Below are positions 17,561-27,039 of a stretch of DNA of 64,000 nt, piece after piece (the first letter of the stretch is position 1; each line of letters opens with the position of its first letter). This DNA comes from Polaribacter cellanae (GTDB lineage Bacteria > Bacteroidota > Bacteroidia > Flavobacteriales > Flavobacteriaceae): contig NZ_CP071869.1 of NCBI RefSeq assembly GCF_017569185.1, positions 806,001-870,000 of the forward strand. The letters run 5' to 3'. The notes beneath the pieces were generated by a model. It was not told the origin of the DNA. It saw nothing but the letters and a program-made list of their open reading frames with translations, and made no database searches. The position numbers were made by a program, and so were the translations under genes.

Positions 17561-18199
17561 ATGATATTAAAACGTTTGTTCTTATTTACACTGCTTACAA
17601 TATTTTCATTCTTAAAAAGTAGTGCTCAAAATCAAAAAAAATATATCTATTATTTACATGGACGAATTATTGAAGTACAAGGAAAAAATGCTGTAAGTAA
17701 CGTATATGGAAAATATGAATTTGATAATATTATAAAGGCTTTAAACAATAAAACCGATAGTATTATAGCTGTTATAAGAAATAATAATGTAGATCATATA
17801 GAATACGCTAAAAAAGTTTCTAAGCAAATTAATCGTCTTGTAGAAAAGGGTGTAAAACCAAACAACATAACTGTTATAGGAGCTTCAAAAGGAGCAATAA
17901 TTGCGAGTTATGTTGCGACTATCAATAAAAATTATATCAATTATGTTTTACTTGCTGGTAATAATAATTATCAAGAAAACAATAGAAATTGGAAGTTTCA
18001 CGGTCAAGTACTTTGTATTTATGAAATTTCAGATACAATTGCTGGTAAAAACTATGATTATTGGCAAAATAAAGAGAATTTAACTACTAAGTTTGAGCAA
18101 ATAGCGTTAAAAACAAATCTAGGACATGGTTTTCTATACAAACCTATAAATGCTTGGTTAAAACCGACGAAAAAATGGATTAAGAATCAAAAAATATAA
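17561..18199 (+). CDS. Secreted alpha/beta-hydrolase-like protein
   Basis: The start is placed at the ATG at 17561 (MILKRLFLFTLLTIFSFLKSS), which gives a signal peptide cut near SAQ. The longer frame from 17504 begins inside the terminator T-run. The mature domain has YYLHGRIIE (oxyanion-type HG), a nucleophile elbow in TVIGASKGAIIASYVA (GxSxG as GASKG), a candidate acid in EISDTIAG and His in NLGHGFLY. Together these complete an alpha/beta-hydrolase arrangement in about 195 residues. The substrate is unknown. It lies between the sigma operon and the convergent TonB receptor. Confidence 0.75.
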   Translation: MILKRLFLFTLLTIFSFLKSSAQNQKKYIYYLHGRIIEVQGKNAVSNVYGKYEFDNIIKALNNKTDSIIAVIRNNNVDHIEYAKKVSKQINRLVEKGVKPNNITVIGASKGAIIASYVATINKNYINYVLLAGNNNYQENNRNWKFHGQVLCIYEISDTIAGKNYDYWQNKENLTTKFEQIALKTNLGHGFLYKPINAWLKPTKKWIKNQKI

Positions 18200-18287
18200 A
18201 TTAAAAAAATGCCTACCACATTGCTGTGATAGACACTTCATCCAACTAAAATTAACCAAACAAACATGGTTAAAATTTTAAATATTT

Positions 18288-20513
18288 TTAAAATTGATAT
18301 TTAATCGATGCTTTTGCAAAAAATGGTGTTCCTGGTGTAAAATGAATTTCTTCTACAGAGGTTGTTTCATTTTGTAGTCTAGACTCTGTTGCAAATTGTG
18401 TTTCATTCCAATCTACATCGAAAATATTTTGAATTGCCAAACCTAGCGTAATATCTTTCATTTTATAATTGATGTTAAAATCGGATACGAAATAACCTTC
18501 TGCAACTATAGAATTGTCTTCATTTGCTGGTCTATCATCTATATATCTGTAACGTAAACCTCCAGAGAAATTACCTAAATTATTAAAAGACAAACCTCCT
18601 GCCATTGTAAAATCTGGCGCTAAAGGAATAAAATCTTCTCCACTAGCATTTTCTAAACTTCTTGCCCTTGTAAATGTAGCATCTGTATCTAAATATAACC
18701 AATCTGTAAACTGATAACGAATACCTAAGTCGAATCCAAAACGCTCCGATTTTCCTGATGGCTCTACAATTCCTGCATCTCCAACGTACACAAATTCTTC
18801 TTCCGAAAATAAATACCAAGCAGCAGTGTTTAACACTAAATTATTTGTGGGTTTCCAAATATTTCCAAAATCTAAACCATAGGCTCTTGGCAATACTTTA
18901 TCTGCATTTTGTTGTAAAACGACTCTTGTATCGTTTGAATGAAAGCCAATTCCCGATTTTAAAAACCATTGTAAATTATCGTTTTGAGTGTATAAAAAGT
19001 TTAATTTCGGGTTTATAATTGCTTTCGTTTTTGTTAGTGTTTTATAAGTTGGGGTTAGAGCATTATTATAAAGAAATTTAAAATAATCTAAACGTACAGC
19101 TGGCGATATTTTAAATTTACCAATCTCAAATTCTGAGTTAAAGAATGCATACATATTCGTTTGTTTTACATCTCCTAATTGAATTCTTTCTAATATTTCT
19201 TTTCTGTTTTTAGTTCTTGATAACTCTACATCGTTTATTAAATCGTAACGTAAACCTGCTCCTTTTGTAAATTTCACCTCAACATCTCCAAATTCTTTAT
19301 TCGAAATTATTTGAGCATTTGCTCCAAAAATATCTCTATTTTCGAACTGTTTTATTTGATCTCCATTTACTGGATCTTCTAAGAAAAAAGTGAAGTTAGA
19401 GAACAACTCAAAATTATATTTCGAGTAAAAAACATTACTTTTTAGAATAGATTCGTTGGATAAAGTTTTATGAAACTGAACATTAAAATTGGTTCTACTT
19501 GTGTTACCTCCCTCTGTATCGTCAATTGCACCAAACCTGCCTATATTTCCGTTTGCAACTTCTCTTTCTGGAATTTGCCCAGAAGCATCCCAACTACTTG
19601 TAAAATGAGAAGCTGTTAAGGTAATTCTATCTTTTCCATTTAAAAATGCACTGTATTTTCCAAAAATATTTAATCTGGTAAAATTTTGAGGCGACTCAAA
19701 AGGTCCATCTGTAGCAATATATTCTATTGCGACATAAGCGTTTTCATCTTTTTTAGATTCTAAAAGATTAAACATTCCTAACATTCTTTTCGAATTAAAT
19801 TGTCCTGCTTCAAAAGAAATTACATTTTTATTTATGCTGCTTTTTGTAGAAAAGTCTACATACCCAGCTGTATTAAAATCACCTTGGTTCGCATAATAAG
19901 GTCCTTTACCGAAGTTGATATTCTTTATGGTTTCTGGAATGATAAAGTGTAAATCGCTATAACCTTGTCCATGTGCGTGAGAAACCAAGTTTATTGGCAT
20001 TCCATCTACAGAAAGTGTAATATCTGTTCCATGATCTACATCGAAACCACGCAAAAACATTTGTTCTGCTTTTCCTCCACCTGCATGTTGTCCAATAATT
20101 AAACCTGGAACTTTTCTTAAAATTTCTTGTGAAGAATTCACAGGGTTTACACTTAAATCTACCTTTGCAATGGTTTGTAATGCATTTATTTCTTTTCTTA
20201 AAACCATTTCTTCTAATTGAAAAACTTTCGTTTGCAACTGAATACTAAAGTTCGTAAAACTCTCTTTCGTTAATGTTATTTCTTTTTTTTGATATCCTAA
20301 AATTCCTATTTGAATTGTATTTCCAATAGTTGTATTGTCTAATACAAAACGCCCGTTTAAATCTGTATGTGTATGCGAATTAGAATTCGAATTATATACG
20401 TAAGCATTTTCAATAGGTTCGTTAAATGCATCTAAAACTCTACCTTTTAATTGTTGACTGTAAGTATTTACACAAAAAACAACTGAAAAAAATATGATTA
20501 ATTGATTTTTCAT
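18288..20513 (-). CDS. TonB-dependent outer membrane receptor
   Basis: The 741-residue protein has a signal peptide (MKNQLIIFFSVVFCVNTYSQ), then a CarboxypepD_reg-like domain (about 21-105), a plug domain (about 110-225, with NSSQEILRKVPGLIIGQHAGG, QMFLRGFDVDHGTDI and GQGYSDLHFI) and a 22-strand-type barrel ending in phenylalanine (ASIKYQF). It is the last gene of the minus-strand set DUF4331-N, DUF4331-C, TPR lipoprotein, receptor. The plug contains several His and Asp residues (GFDVDHGTD, SHAHGQGYSDLH) typical of the branch that takes metal chelates. The ligand is not proven. Confidence 0.92.
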   Translation of the reverse strand: MKNQLIIFFSVVFCVNTYSQQLKGRVLDAFNEPIENAYVYNSNSNSHTHTDLNGRFVLDNTTIGNTIQIGILGYQKKEITLTKESFTNFSIQLQTKVFQLEEMVLRKEINALQTIAKVDLSVNPVNSSQEILRKVPGLIIGQHAGGGKAEQMFLRGFDVDHGTDITLSVDGMPINLVSHAHGQGYSDLHFIIPETIKNINFGKGPYYANQGDFNTAGYVDFSTKSSINKNVISFEAGQFNSKRMLGMFNLLESKKDENAYVAIEYIATDGPFESPQNFTRLNIFGKYSAFLNGKDRITLTASHFTSSWDASGQIPEREVANGNIGRFGAIDDTEGGNTSRTNFNVQFHKTLSNESILKSNVFYSKYNFELFSNFTFFLEDPVNGDQIKQFENRDIFGANAQIISNKEFGDVEVKFTKGAGLRYDLINDVELSRTKNRKEILERIQLGDVKQTNMYAFFNSEFEIGKFKISPAVRLDYFKFLYNNALTPTYKTLTKTKAIINPKLNFLYTQNDNLQWFLKSGIGFHSNDTRVVLQQNADKVLPRAYGLDFGNIWKPTNNLVLNTAAWYLFSEEEFVYVGDAGIVEPSGKSERFGFDLGIRYQFTDWLYLDTDATFTRARSLENASGEDFIPLAPDFTMAGGLSFNNLGNFSGGLRYRYIDDRPANEDNSIVAEGYFVSDFNINYKMKDITLGLAIQNIFDVDWNETQFATESRLQNETTSVEEIHFTPGTPFFAKASIKYQF

Positions 20514-20541
20514 TTCTAATTTTTTAAATTTTTTTGCGAAT

Positions 20542-21837
20542 TTAAATACTTTTTAGTTCTTTTTCAACTAAAGGACCCAATTCATATACTGCTCCAAGTA
20601 ACTCTTTTTTTATTTTCGAAGCCTCTTCTTCTCTACCATTTGCTTTTAAAATATAAGCAGTGTGTAACATTGCTTCTGGTTCGAAGGTTTTATTAATTAC
20701 ATAATTTTCAGAAATTTGTAAAGCTTTTTCTTTTTCACCATTTTTATACAGAGACCAAGCTAATAAATCGTAAGATTGTGCTGTTGGTCTTTCACTAATT
20801 TCTTGCTGCGCAATTGTTAATGCTTTCTCTTTACTTTTGGCATCTTCTGCATATAATAAAACATCGTATTTATGGTACATAACTCCATAATTTGTATCTT
20901 TTACTTTTAATAAATACAAAGCAATTTCTTTTTCTTTCATATTGTTTTTACCTATAAATTCTGCTATTTCTGCTTTTAGTAAATGGTAATCTGGTGCTGC
21001 ATGTTCTTTGGTTACACTTTTTAAAATTCGCAATGCTTCTTTTGGATTTCTCTCATAAGAATACACAATCCAAGCGATTCCTTTTTTTGCATAACTGTCG
21101 TTAGAGTTTAATTTTAAAGCTTTTAAATAAGCATTGTAAGAATCTTCAATTCTGCCTGCATGACCATAATAATCTGCTAAATTTGTATAATTCCATTGCA
21201 TTAAACCTTTGTTATTAGAAGATTTTGCTATTTCTAAAGATGTTTCTAAATATTCAATTGCTTTGTCTAAGTTTCCTATATGATCGTTGTATTTAGAAAG
21301 TCTAATTAAATAATCGAAATCTTTAAAATTTCTAACTTTTGTTAGGTGTTTTTCTACAGTTTTTAAATTTCCTAATTCTAGATTTACATCAACTAACATA
21401 TAGTGTGTAGCTTGTAATTTTTCTCCATTTGCCTCTGCTTTTTTAAGTAATTCTAAAGCTTCTTTAAATCTATGCTGGGAAATGTAGTTTCTTGCCAAGC
21501 TTCTTAAATATCCTGCATTATTGTAATTCGTTTTTTCGTTTGCAATAATTAAGTTTTGTTCTGCTTCTTTTAAAGCTTTAATATTTCCTGTTAATTGAAA
21601 AATTGAAGAATTAGTTGCTGCTAATTTTGCATTGTAAGGATATTGGTTGGGTGTTTCTTTTAGCTTCTTTTTCCAAAAGTTATATTCTAGAATAGTATTT
21701 TCCAGAGATTCGTTCTTTTCAGTATTTAAAAAAGAGTTATAATCTGCTGGGTTTGTAATTTTTTGGTTTGTTTTTGTATTGCAACTAATTGCCATTGAAA
21801 AAGTTACAAATAATAAAATTAGTTGGATATATTTCAT
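20542..21837 (-). CDS. Tetratricopeptide repeat lipoprotein
   Basis: The 431-residue protein has a lipoprotein signal (ISCNTKTN, Cys at about residue 19) and at least seven TPR-like helical pairs, for example YLRSLARNYISQHRFKEALELLKKAEANGE and WNYTNLADYYGHAGRIEDSYNAYLKALKLN. It lies 28 nt upstream of the receptor gene on the same strand and downstream of the two DUF4331 genes. It probably acts as a surface or periplasmic scaffold for that module. Such TPR proteins regularly accompany DUF4331 genes in Bacteroidota. Confidence 0.88.
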   Translation of the reverse strand: MKYIQLILLFVTFSMAISCNTKTNQKITNPADYNSFLNTEKNESLENTILEYNFWKKKLKETPNQYPYNAKLAATNSSIFQLTGNIKALKEAEQNLIIANEKTNYNNAGYLRSLARNYISQHRFKEALELLKKAEANGEKLQATHYMLVDVNLELGNLKTVEKHLTKVRNFKDFDYLIRLSKYNDHIGNLDKAIEYLETSLEIAKSSNNKGLMQWNYTNLADYYGHAGRIEDSYNAYLKALKLNSNDSYAKKGIAWIVYSYERNPKEALRILKSVTKEHAAPDYHLLKAEIAEFIGKNNMKEKEIALYLLKVKDTNYGVMYHKYDVLLYAEDAKSKEKALTIAQQEISERPTAQSYDLLAWSLYKNGEKEKALQISENYVINKTFEPEAMLHTAYILKANGREEEASKIKKELLGAVYELGPLVEKELKSI

Positions 21838-21861
21838 TTTTTGTATTTTTAATAGTTAAAT

Positions 21862-21895
21862 AACTAGCACATATTCCCCTAAACATGCGCTAGTT
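21862..21895 (-). other. Hairpin between the DUF4331-C and TPR genes
   Basis: The 11-nt arms AACTAGCACAT and ATGCGCTAGTT form a stem with one G-T pair around a 12-nt loop. There is no T-run after it on the minus strand, so it may be an mRNA processing or stability hairpin rather than a terminator. Confidence 0.45.
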
Positions 21896-21941
21896 TGAAT
21901 GTTGAGATTAAGATTTCTCAACTTTTATAAATTTCTACTTT

Positions 21942-22514
21942 CTACCAAGGAGAAGCTAAGTAAGGAAAACTTGTTAAGAAGTCTTTATCGTTTGCACTTA
22001 CATTATCGTCAGACAAAGTTGGGTTTTCAGAATTTGTTAACCCATCTTCACCTCCAAAGATTAGAATTAATTCAACTGTAATTACATCATCTGCTAAAGC
22101 TCTACCAGATAATGTATTTGCTGCTACACCATCAAAAAAAGTTGTTTTTCCATCTAAAGAAACATTTAAAACATCTGTTGCTAATAAACCTGTAAAAGCT
22201 GCTGCATCTTGTCCTAAAGCATTTTTATCTCCAGGATTTGCAAAAGCAGGGCTTAAGCCTTTTAAATTTGTTTCGAACATCGATTGGAATTTTGCATTTT
22301 GTTGAGAAGGAACTGTTACATTAAATTCGTCCTTTTTATTTGCAGATACAAAAACAGTATTAACTGCTGGTCTACCCATTTGATCTTTTTGCATATAAGT
22401 TCCAGAAAAATCTGGTCCTAATGGTTCAGAATCGTTATCTTTTTTACTACAACTTACCAAAATTAAAGAGGTTATAACTATTGCTGTGGTGTATTTTATA
22501 AAATTAAATTTCAT
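21942..22514 (-). CDS. DUF4331 C-terminal-half lipoprotein
   Basis: The 190-residue lipoprotein (ITSLILVSCSKKD, Cys at about 22) corresponds to the second half of full-length DUF4331 proteins. It has QMGRPAVNTVFVSANKKDEFN, LSGRALADDVITVELILIFG and the closing TSFPYLASPW. Full-length relatives carry these motifs after the HIDAP half, which here is encoded by the separate upstream gene 26 nt away. The two gene products therefore probably form one functional unit, one part lipid-anchored. The molecular role of DUF4331 is unknown. Confidence 0.8.
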   Translation of the reverse strand: MKFNFIKYTTAIVITSLILVSCSKKDNDSEPLGPDFSGTYMQKDQMGRPAVNTVFVSANKKDEFNVTVPSQQNAKFQSMFETNLKGLSPAFANPGDKNALGQDAAAFTGLLATDVLNVSLDGKTTFFDGVAANTLSGRALADDVITVELILIFGGEDGLTNSENPTLSDDNVSANDKDFLTSFPYLASPW

Positions 22515-22540
22515 GATATTTGTTTTTTAAATTCGTTAGA

Positions 22541-23194
22541 TTATTGCTTTACTTTAGTTTCTACCCAAGTGTTAATTTTCCCTTTCCCACCAACTCTAGC
22601 TTTTGGAACTTCTACAACAATAGATAAAACATTGGTACCTTTAAAAGTATCTGTACCTGGATTGTTAAAAGCTGTTGCTTTTCCACCAATAATTTCTCCA
22701 TATCTAGCAAAATCCATAAAGAAAGGATCGTCTCTTGGTCCTGCAAACATCTTCATTCCATTTGCTTCTGCAACAACTGCATTAGAACCATACTTTGTAA
22801 TTGCTACACTCGATGGTAAGATAAGTGAGTTAATGCTACTTGTTAAACCTGTAGTACTTGGCGCAACAGGTCCAAAGAAATACATTTTGCCATCTCTTGG
22901 TATTGCTTGAATTACTAAATCTTCTACATTGTCGTTATTAGTATCAATATTAAATTCTACTAAAACATTTTCATCAAAAGATGCTCCTGCAGTTGCAGTT
23001 GGTGCTAACAAACCTTGTACATTTGCTACAAAAACCAAATTACTTGTGTTTTCTCCTTGAAAAGCATAGAAATCTGTAATATCTGCTGTTGTTCCTTTTG
23101 CTGCTGGCGCATCAATATGGTCGGCTGCAACAACTGTAATTAAACCGACTATTGCAATAATAACGGTTCCTAATAAAATTTTACTTTTTTTCAT
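22541..23194 (-). CDS. DUF4331 N-terminal-half secreted protein
   Basis: The 217-residue protein has a signal peptide ending near VVAA. It then has ADHIDAPAAKGTTADITDFYAFQ, the classic start of DUF4331 proteins, followed by VEFNIDTNNDNVEDLVIQ and FAGPRDDPFFMDFARYGEIIGG. It stops at the IVVEVPKARV stage, just where a full-length protein would continue with the RMGRPAVN half. It is the first gene of the minus-strand module and has a 193-nt upstream gap that should contain the promoter. Confidence 0.88.
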   Translation of the reverse strand: MKKSKILLGTVIIAIVGLITVVAADHIDAPAAKGTTADITDFYAFQGENTSNLVFVANVQGLLAPTATAGASFDENVLVEFNIDTNNDNVEDLVIQAIPRDGKMYFFGPVAPSTTGLTSSINSLILPSSVAITKYGSNAVVAEANGMKMFAGPRDDPFFMDFARYGEIIGGKATAFNNPGTDTFKGTNVLSIVVEVPKARVGGKGKINTWVETKVKQ

Positions 23195-23386
23195 TGTGTG
23201 AGTTTTTAAGTTAATTATTAATTGAATCTCATATATACTTACGAGGAAATTGTAAGTACGGTTTTAAAAAAAGTACTTTATTTCTATTTTATTTTGAAAC
23301 CCCTTGTAAACACAAAGAAAATTAATAGAAATTATTTTTAAATTCAGTAAATAATTGTAGTATTGTAGGAGAAAACAAACACAAAT

Positions 23387-24205
23387 TTGAATAAATCAGA
23401 GAATAATACGTCTTGGAAAGAGAAACTTCATGAAGTTATTTATGAAGCAGACACAAAAGAAGGAAAACTTTTTGATGTTGTCTTACTTATTGCCATAGTT
23501 GCGAGTATTATATTGGTAATGTTAGAAAGTGTAAAAAGTTTTGATGATAAATATCATAATTTTTTAAATATAAGTGAATGGATAATTACTATCCTGTTTT
23601 CAATTGAATATATATTGAGGATTATATCTATAAAAAAACCATTCAAATATATTTTTAGTTTTTATGGAGTTATAGATTTCCTCTCAACAATACCTAAATA
23701 CCTCTCTATTATATTTGTTGGTTCTCATCATTTTGCCGCTTTTAGAGCTTTACGTTTGTTACGTGTTTTTAGAATTTTAAAATTGGCCAGATATGTAGGC
23801 GCTTCAAATAAATTACTTTTAGCTTTAAAAGCAAGCAAAGCTAAAATTGCCGTTTTTATATTTTTTATCGTTATTATATGTATTATTCTTGGAACTATAA
23901 TGTATATGATAGAAGGAGATGAATATGGTTTTACAAGCATTCCAAGAAGCGTATATTGGGCAATTGTTACATTAACCACAGTTGGCTTTGGAGATATTGC
24001 ACCCCAAACACCTCTTGGACAATTAATTGCAAGTGTTATTATGATTTTAGGATATGGTATTATAGCCATTCCTACTGGTATTGTAAGTTCGGAAATGACA
24101 AAAACAACTTTAGATATTAATACACAAACTTGCCCTACTTGTGCTGCAGAGAAACATAAAGACAAAGCCAAACATTGTTACAATTGTGGAAGTAAATTAA
24201 ACTAA
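23387..24205 (+). CDS. Voltage-gated-type potassium channel with C-terminal zinc ribbon
   Basis: In this 272-residue protein (TTG start) six membrane segments are visible. An S4-like helix carries regularly spaced arginines (FRALRLLRVFRILKLAR, residues 119-135), and the pore loop has the selectivity filter TVGFGD (residues 198-203, in LTTVGFGDIAPQTPLGQ). After S6 the tail ends in a CPTC...CYNC zinc-ribbon-like motif (C249, C252, C264, C267), an unusual cytoplasmic addition. It is followed 3 nt later by miaA, so the two are likely co-transcribed. Confidence 0.92.
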   Translation: MNKSENNTSWKEKLHEVIYEADTKEGKLFDVVLLIAIVASIILVMLESVKSFDDKYHNFLNISEWIITILFSIEYILRIISIKKPFKYIFSFYGVIDFLSTIPKYLSIIFVGSHHFAAFRALRLLRVFRILKLARYVGASNKLLLALKASKAKIAVFIFFIVIICIILGTIMYMIEGDEYGFTSIPRSVYWAIVTLTTVGFGDIAPQTPLGQLIASVIMILGYGIIAIPTGIVSSEMTKTTLDINTQTCPTCAAEKHKDKAKHCYNCGSKLN

Positions 24206-24207
24206 AA

Positions 24208-25122
24208 ATGGCTTCTAATAATTATTTAATTACCATTGTTGGCCCAACAGCAATAGGAAAAACAGCACTAAGCATAAAATTGGCGAACGCTTTTAATGCA
24301 GCTATTATTTCTTGCGATTCTAGGCAGTTTTACAAAGAAATGACCATTGGAACAGCTGTGCCAAATACAGATGAGTTAGCAGCTGCAAAACATCATTTTA
24401 TACAAAATAGAAGTATTTTCGAAAGTTATAATGTAGGTGAGTTTGAAAGAGATGCGTTATCTAAACTAGAAGAATTATTTCAACAAAACCCAGTACAAAT
24501 TATGGTTGGTGGAAGTGGTTTGTATGTAGATGCTGTATTAAAAGGCTTGGATTATTTTCCAGAAGTAGATCCAAAAATAAGAGAAAACCTAACCAAAGAA
24601 CTAGCAGAAAAAGGAATTGAAACGTTACAAGAAAGATTAAAAGAGTTAGATCTAGAAACTTATAATTCAATTGCAATCGAAAATCCACATCGTTTAATGC
24701 GAGCTTTAGAGATTTGTATTGGTACTGGAACTCCCTATTCTACCTTTAAAAACAAGCCGAAAAAACCAAGAAATTTTTCTTCAATTAAAATTGGTTTAAA
24801 TGCAGATAGAGAAATAATTTACAACAGAATAAACCAACGTGTAAATTTAATGATGGATGCTGGTTTGTTAGAAGAGGCAACAAAATTATACCCTCACAAA
24901 GAATTAAATGCTCTACAAACAGTTGGGTATAGAGAATTATTTTCTTATTTTAATGGAACATTTACCAAAGAATTTGCCATTTCAGAAATTAAAAAAAATA
25001 CCAGACGTTTTGCAAAAAGGCAGTTAACTTGGTTTAAAAAAGATAAAGACACCCTTTGGTTCGATTATAAAACCGATGTAAATGCAATTATGGAAGAAAT
25101 TAAGAAAAAGATAAAAAATTAA
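24208..25122 (+). CDS. miaA: tRNA dimethylallyltransferase
   Basis: The 304-residue protein has full MiaA features: P-loop GPTAIGKT (residues 12-19), ISCDSRQFYKEMTIGTA, AKHHFIQ, MVGGSGLYVDAVLKG, NPHRLMRALEI, LQTVGYRELFSYF and RRFAKRQLTWFKKD. MiaA adds the dimethylallyl group to A37 of tRNAs reading UNN codons. It sits between the potassium channel (3 nt) and the DUF2254 gene (TAATG overlap), an apparent operon of unrelated functions. Confidence 0.97.
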   Translation: MASNNYLITIVGPTAIGKTALSIKLANAFNAAIISCDSRQFYKEMTIGTAVPNTDELAAAKHHFIQNRSIFESYNVGEFERDALSKLEELFQQNPVQIMVGGSGLYVDAVLKGLDYFPEVDPKIRENLTKELAEKGIETLQERLKELDLETYNSIAIENPHRLMRALEICIGTGTPYSTFKNKPKKPRNFSSIKIGLNADREIIYNRINQRVNLMMDAGLLEEATKLYPHKELNALQTVGYRELFSYFNGTFTKEFAISEIKKNTRRFAKRQLTWFKKDKDTLWFDYKTDVNAIMEEIKKKIKN

Positions 25123-26405
25123 TGAAAGACAAATTGCTAAAATTGCTCTATAAAGCATATAATTTAAAAGATAAAATCGCTTTTTTTCCATCCATAATTG
25201 CTATTGCAGGAGCTATTTTCGCGTATATAATGATGTATTTAGAAAACAAAGGAATTTCTAAGTACATTCTTGAATTTCTTCCAGAATTGGTTATAAACGA
25301 CACAGAAACTGCAAGAGCTATTTTAACGACTTTTATTGGTGGTTTAATATCTATAATGGTGTTTAGTTTTTCTATGGTAATGATTTTGCTAAACCAAGCA
25401 TCTAGTAATTTTTCGCCACGTTTATTGCCTGGTTTAATTTCTAATCGAAGACACCAAATTATATTGGGTATTTATTTGTTTACGATTATCTATTGTATTT
25501 TTATTTTAGTTTTTATAGAACCTTCAGGAAAAAAATACCAATTACCAGGTTTTTCTGTTTTGCTTTCTATTTTCTTTATGGTAAATTCCTTAGCGGCTTT
25601 TATCTACTTTATACATTCTATTTCACAAGAAATTCAAATTAATAATATTCTTTATAATATTTTTTCTTCTTCGGAAAATAGATTGAAAAAAATTATAGAG
25701 AAAGAAAAAGAAATCGATAGTTCTAAACCAAATTCTAATAACTGGACTACATATAATGCAAAATCTTCTGGTTATTTTAATACCATTTCAACAGAAACAT
25801 TACTACACATTGCCAAAGAAAATAATATTAAAATAGAAATAGTTTCTAATAAAGGTTCTTACTGCAACGAAGATGCAATACTTTTTAAAGTAGATAAAAA
25901 AATAGATAATTCTATAATTGAAAAAATTTACTCAAATTTTAATTTCTCTAAAAGTGAATTGATTGACGATAATTATCTACTCGCTTTTAAGCAAATAACC
26001 GAAGTTGCTGTAAAATCAATGTCACCAGGAATTAACGATCCAGGAACCGCAATTAACGCGATAGATTACCTTTCTCAATTATTTATTCTACGTGTACAAA
26101 AACAAGATATAGACTTAGTACAAGAAAAGAATACTATTTTAATTATTTTAAACTCAGTAAATTTTAAAGATTTAATTTATAATGTAATGGCACCATTGAG
26201 AACCTATTGTACTCATGATGTTATTATTGTTAGAAAATTATTAGTCTTGTTAGAAAATTTGAAAAAGAAAGCCACTTTAAATACGTACAAAGAAGTTGTT
26301 AATAATGAAATAGACCTATTGTTAAAAGATGCAGAAAGAGAGATTGCAAACAAAAATGACTTTAATAAACTGAAAGAGTACATTTCTAATTCAAACAAAA
26401 ATTAA
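25122..26405 (+). CDS. DUF2254 family membrane protein
   Basis: In this 427-residue protein four hydrophobic segments lie in the first 170 residues, including GGLISIMVFSFSMVMILLNQASSNFSPRLLPGL, a DUF2254 hallmark. A soluble domain follows, with EVAVKSMSPGINDPGTAINAIDYL, another conserved stretch. The start codon overlaps the miaA stop (TAATG), indicating translational coupling. DUF2254 proteins are common inner-membrane proteins of unknown role; the fold suggests a channel or sensor but nothing proves it. Confidence 0.87.
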   Translation: MKDKLLKLLYKAYNLKDKIAFFPSIIAIAGAIFAYIMMYLENKGISKYILEFLPELVINDTETARAILTTFIGGLISIMVFSFSMVMILLNQASSNFSPRLLPGLISNRRHQIILGIYLFTIIYCIFILVFIEPSGKKYQLPGFSVLLSIFFMVNSLAAFIYFIHSISQEIQINNILYNIFSSSENRLKKIIEKEKEIDSSKPNSNNWTTYNAKSSGYFNTISTETLLHIAKENNIKIEIVSNKGSYCNEDAILFKVDKKIDNSIIEKIYSNFNFSKSELIDDNYLLAFKQITEVAVKSMSPGINDPGTAINAIDYLSQLFILRVQKQDIDLVQEKNTILIILNSVNFKDLIYNVMAPLRTYCTHDVIIVRKLLVLLENLKKKATLNTYKEVVNNEIDLLLKDAEREIANKNDFNKLKEYISNSNKN

Positions 26406-26485
26406 AATTTAACTTTTTTTATACGATTGATATTTGGGTAAGTCACTCGCTTTTATATCTTTGTTACACAAAAAATAAAATAATA

Positions 26486-27007
26486 ATGAAATTTAAAATT
26501 ACACTTTTTTTAATTGCTTTTATAAGCATTAGTTTAAATGCACAATCTAAAGTTGGCACAGTAAATAGCGATTATATTATTAATATAATGCCAGAAGCAA
26601 AAACCGTAGTTACCTTATCACAAGCCTATGCTACTAAGTTAGATTCTTCTTTTAGTATTAAAGTAAAAGATTATAAAGCTAAAATCGCAGACTATAAGTC
26701 CAAAGAAAAAGAAATGGGCGAATTGATGAAGAAGACAACTCAAAAAGAGTTAGTTGCCTTGGATCAAGATATTCAAAAATATCAAGAAAATGGAAATAAA
26801 TTAATGCAGTTAAAAAGAGATGAGTTAATGCGTCCTCTTTATAAGAAATTAAGCAATGCAATCGCAGAAGTTGCGAAAGCAAATGGTTATACTCAAATTT
26901 TAACAACTTCTGGAAATGAATTTGCTTACATCGACGAAAAATTCGACATCACAGAATTAGTCATTAAAAAATTAGGGATTACAGTTCCAAAGCAAACAAA
27001 AGAGTAA
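26486..27007 (+). CDS. OmpH/Skp family periplasmic chaperone
   Basis: The 173-residue protein has a signal peptide (MKFKITLFLIAFISISLNAQ), then KVGTVNSDYIINIMPEAKTV and a long charged coiled-coil region (residues 45-130), ending in the small beta body (AIAEVAKANGYTQILTTSGNEFAYIDEKFDITELVIKKLG). Skp binds unfolded outer membrane proteins. In Bacteroidota single or paired copies are usual. It is convergent with the oxoamine synthase gene across a repeat-bounded gap. Confidence 0.88.
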   Translation: MKFKITLFLIAFISISLNAQSKVGTVNSDYIINIMPEAKTVVTLSQAYATKLDSSFSIKVKDYKAKIADYKSKEKEMGELMKKTTQKELVALDQDIQKYQENGNKLMQLKRDELMRPLYKKLSNAIAEVAKANGYTQILTTSGNEFAYIDEKFDITELVIKKLGITVPKQTKE

Positions 27008-27039
27008 TTTATTTATTTTTGATGAAATTATCTCAAACA

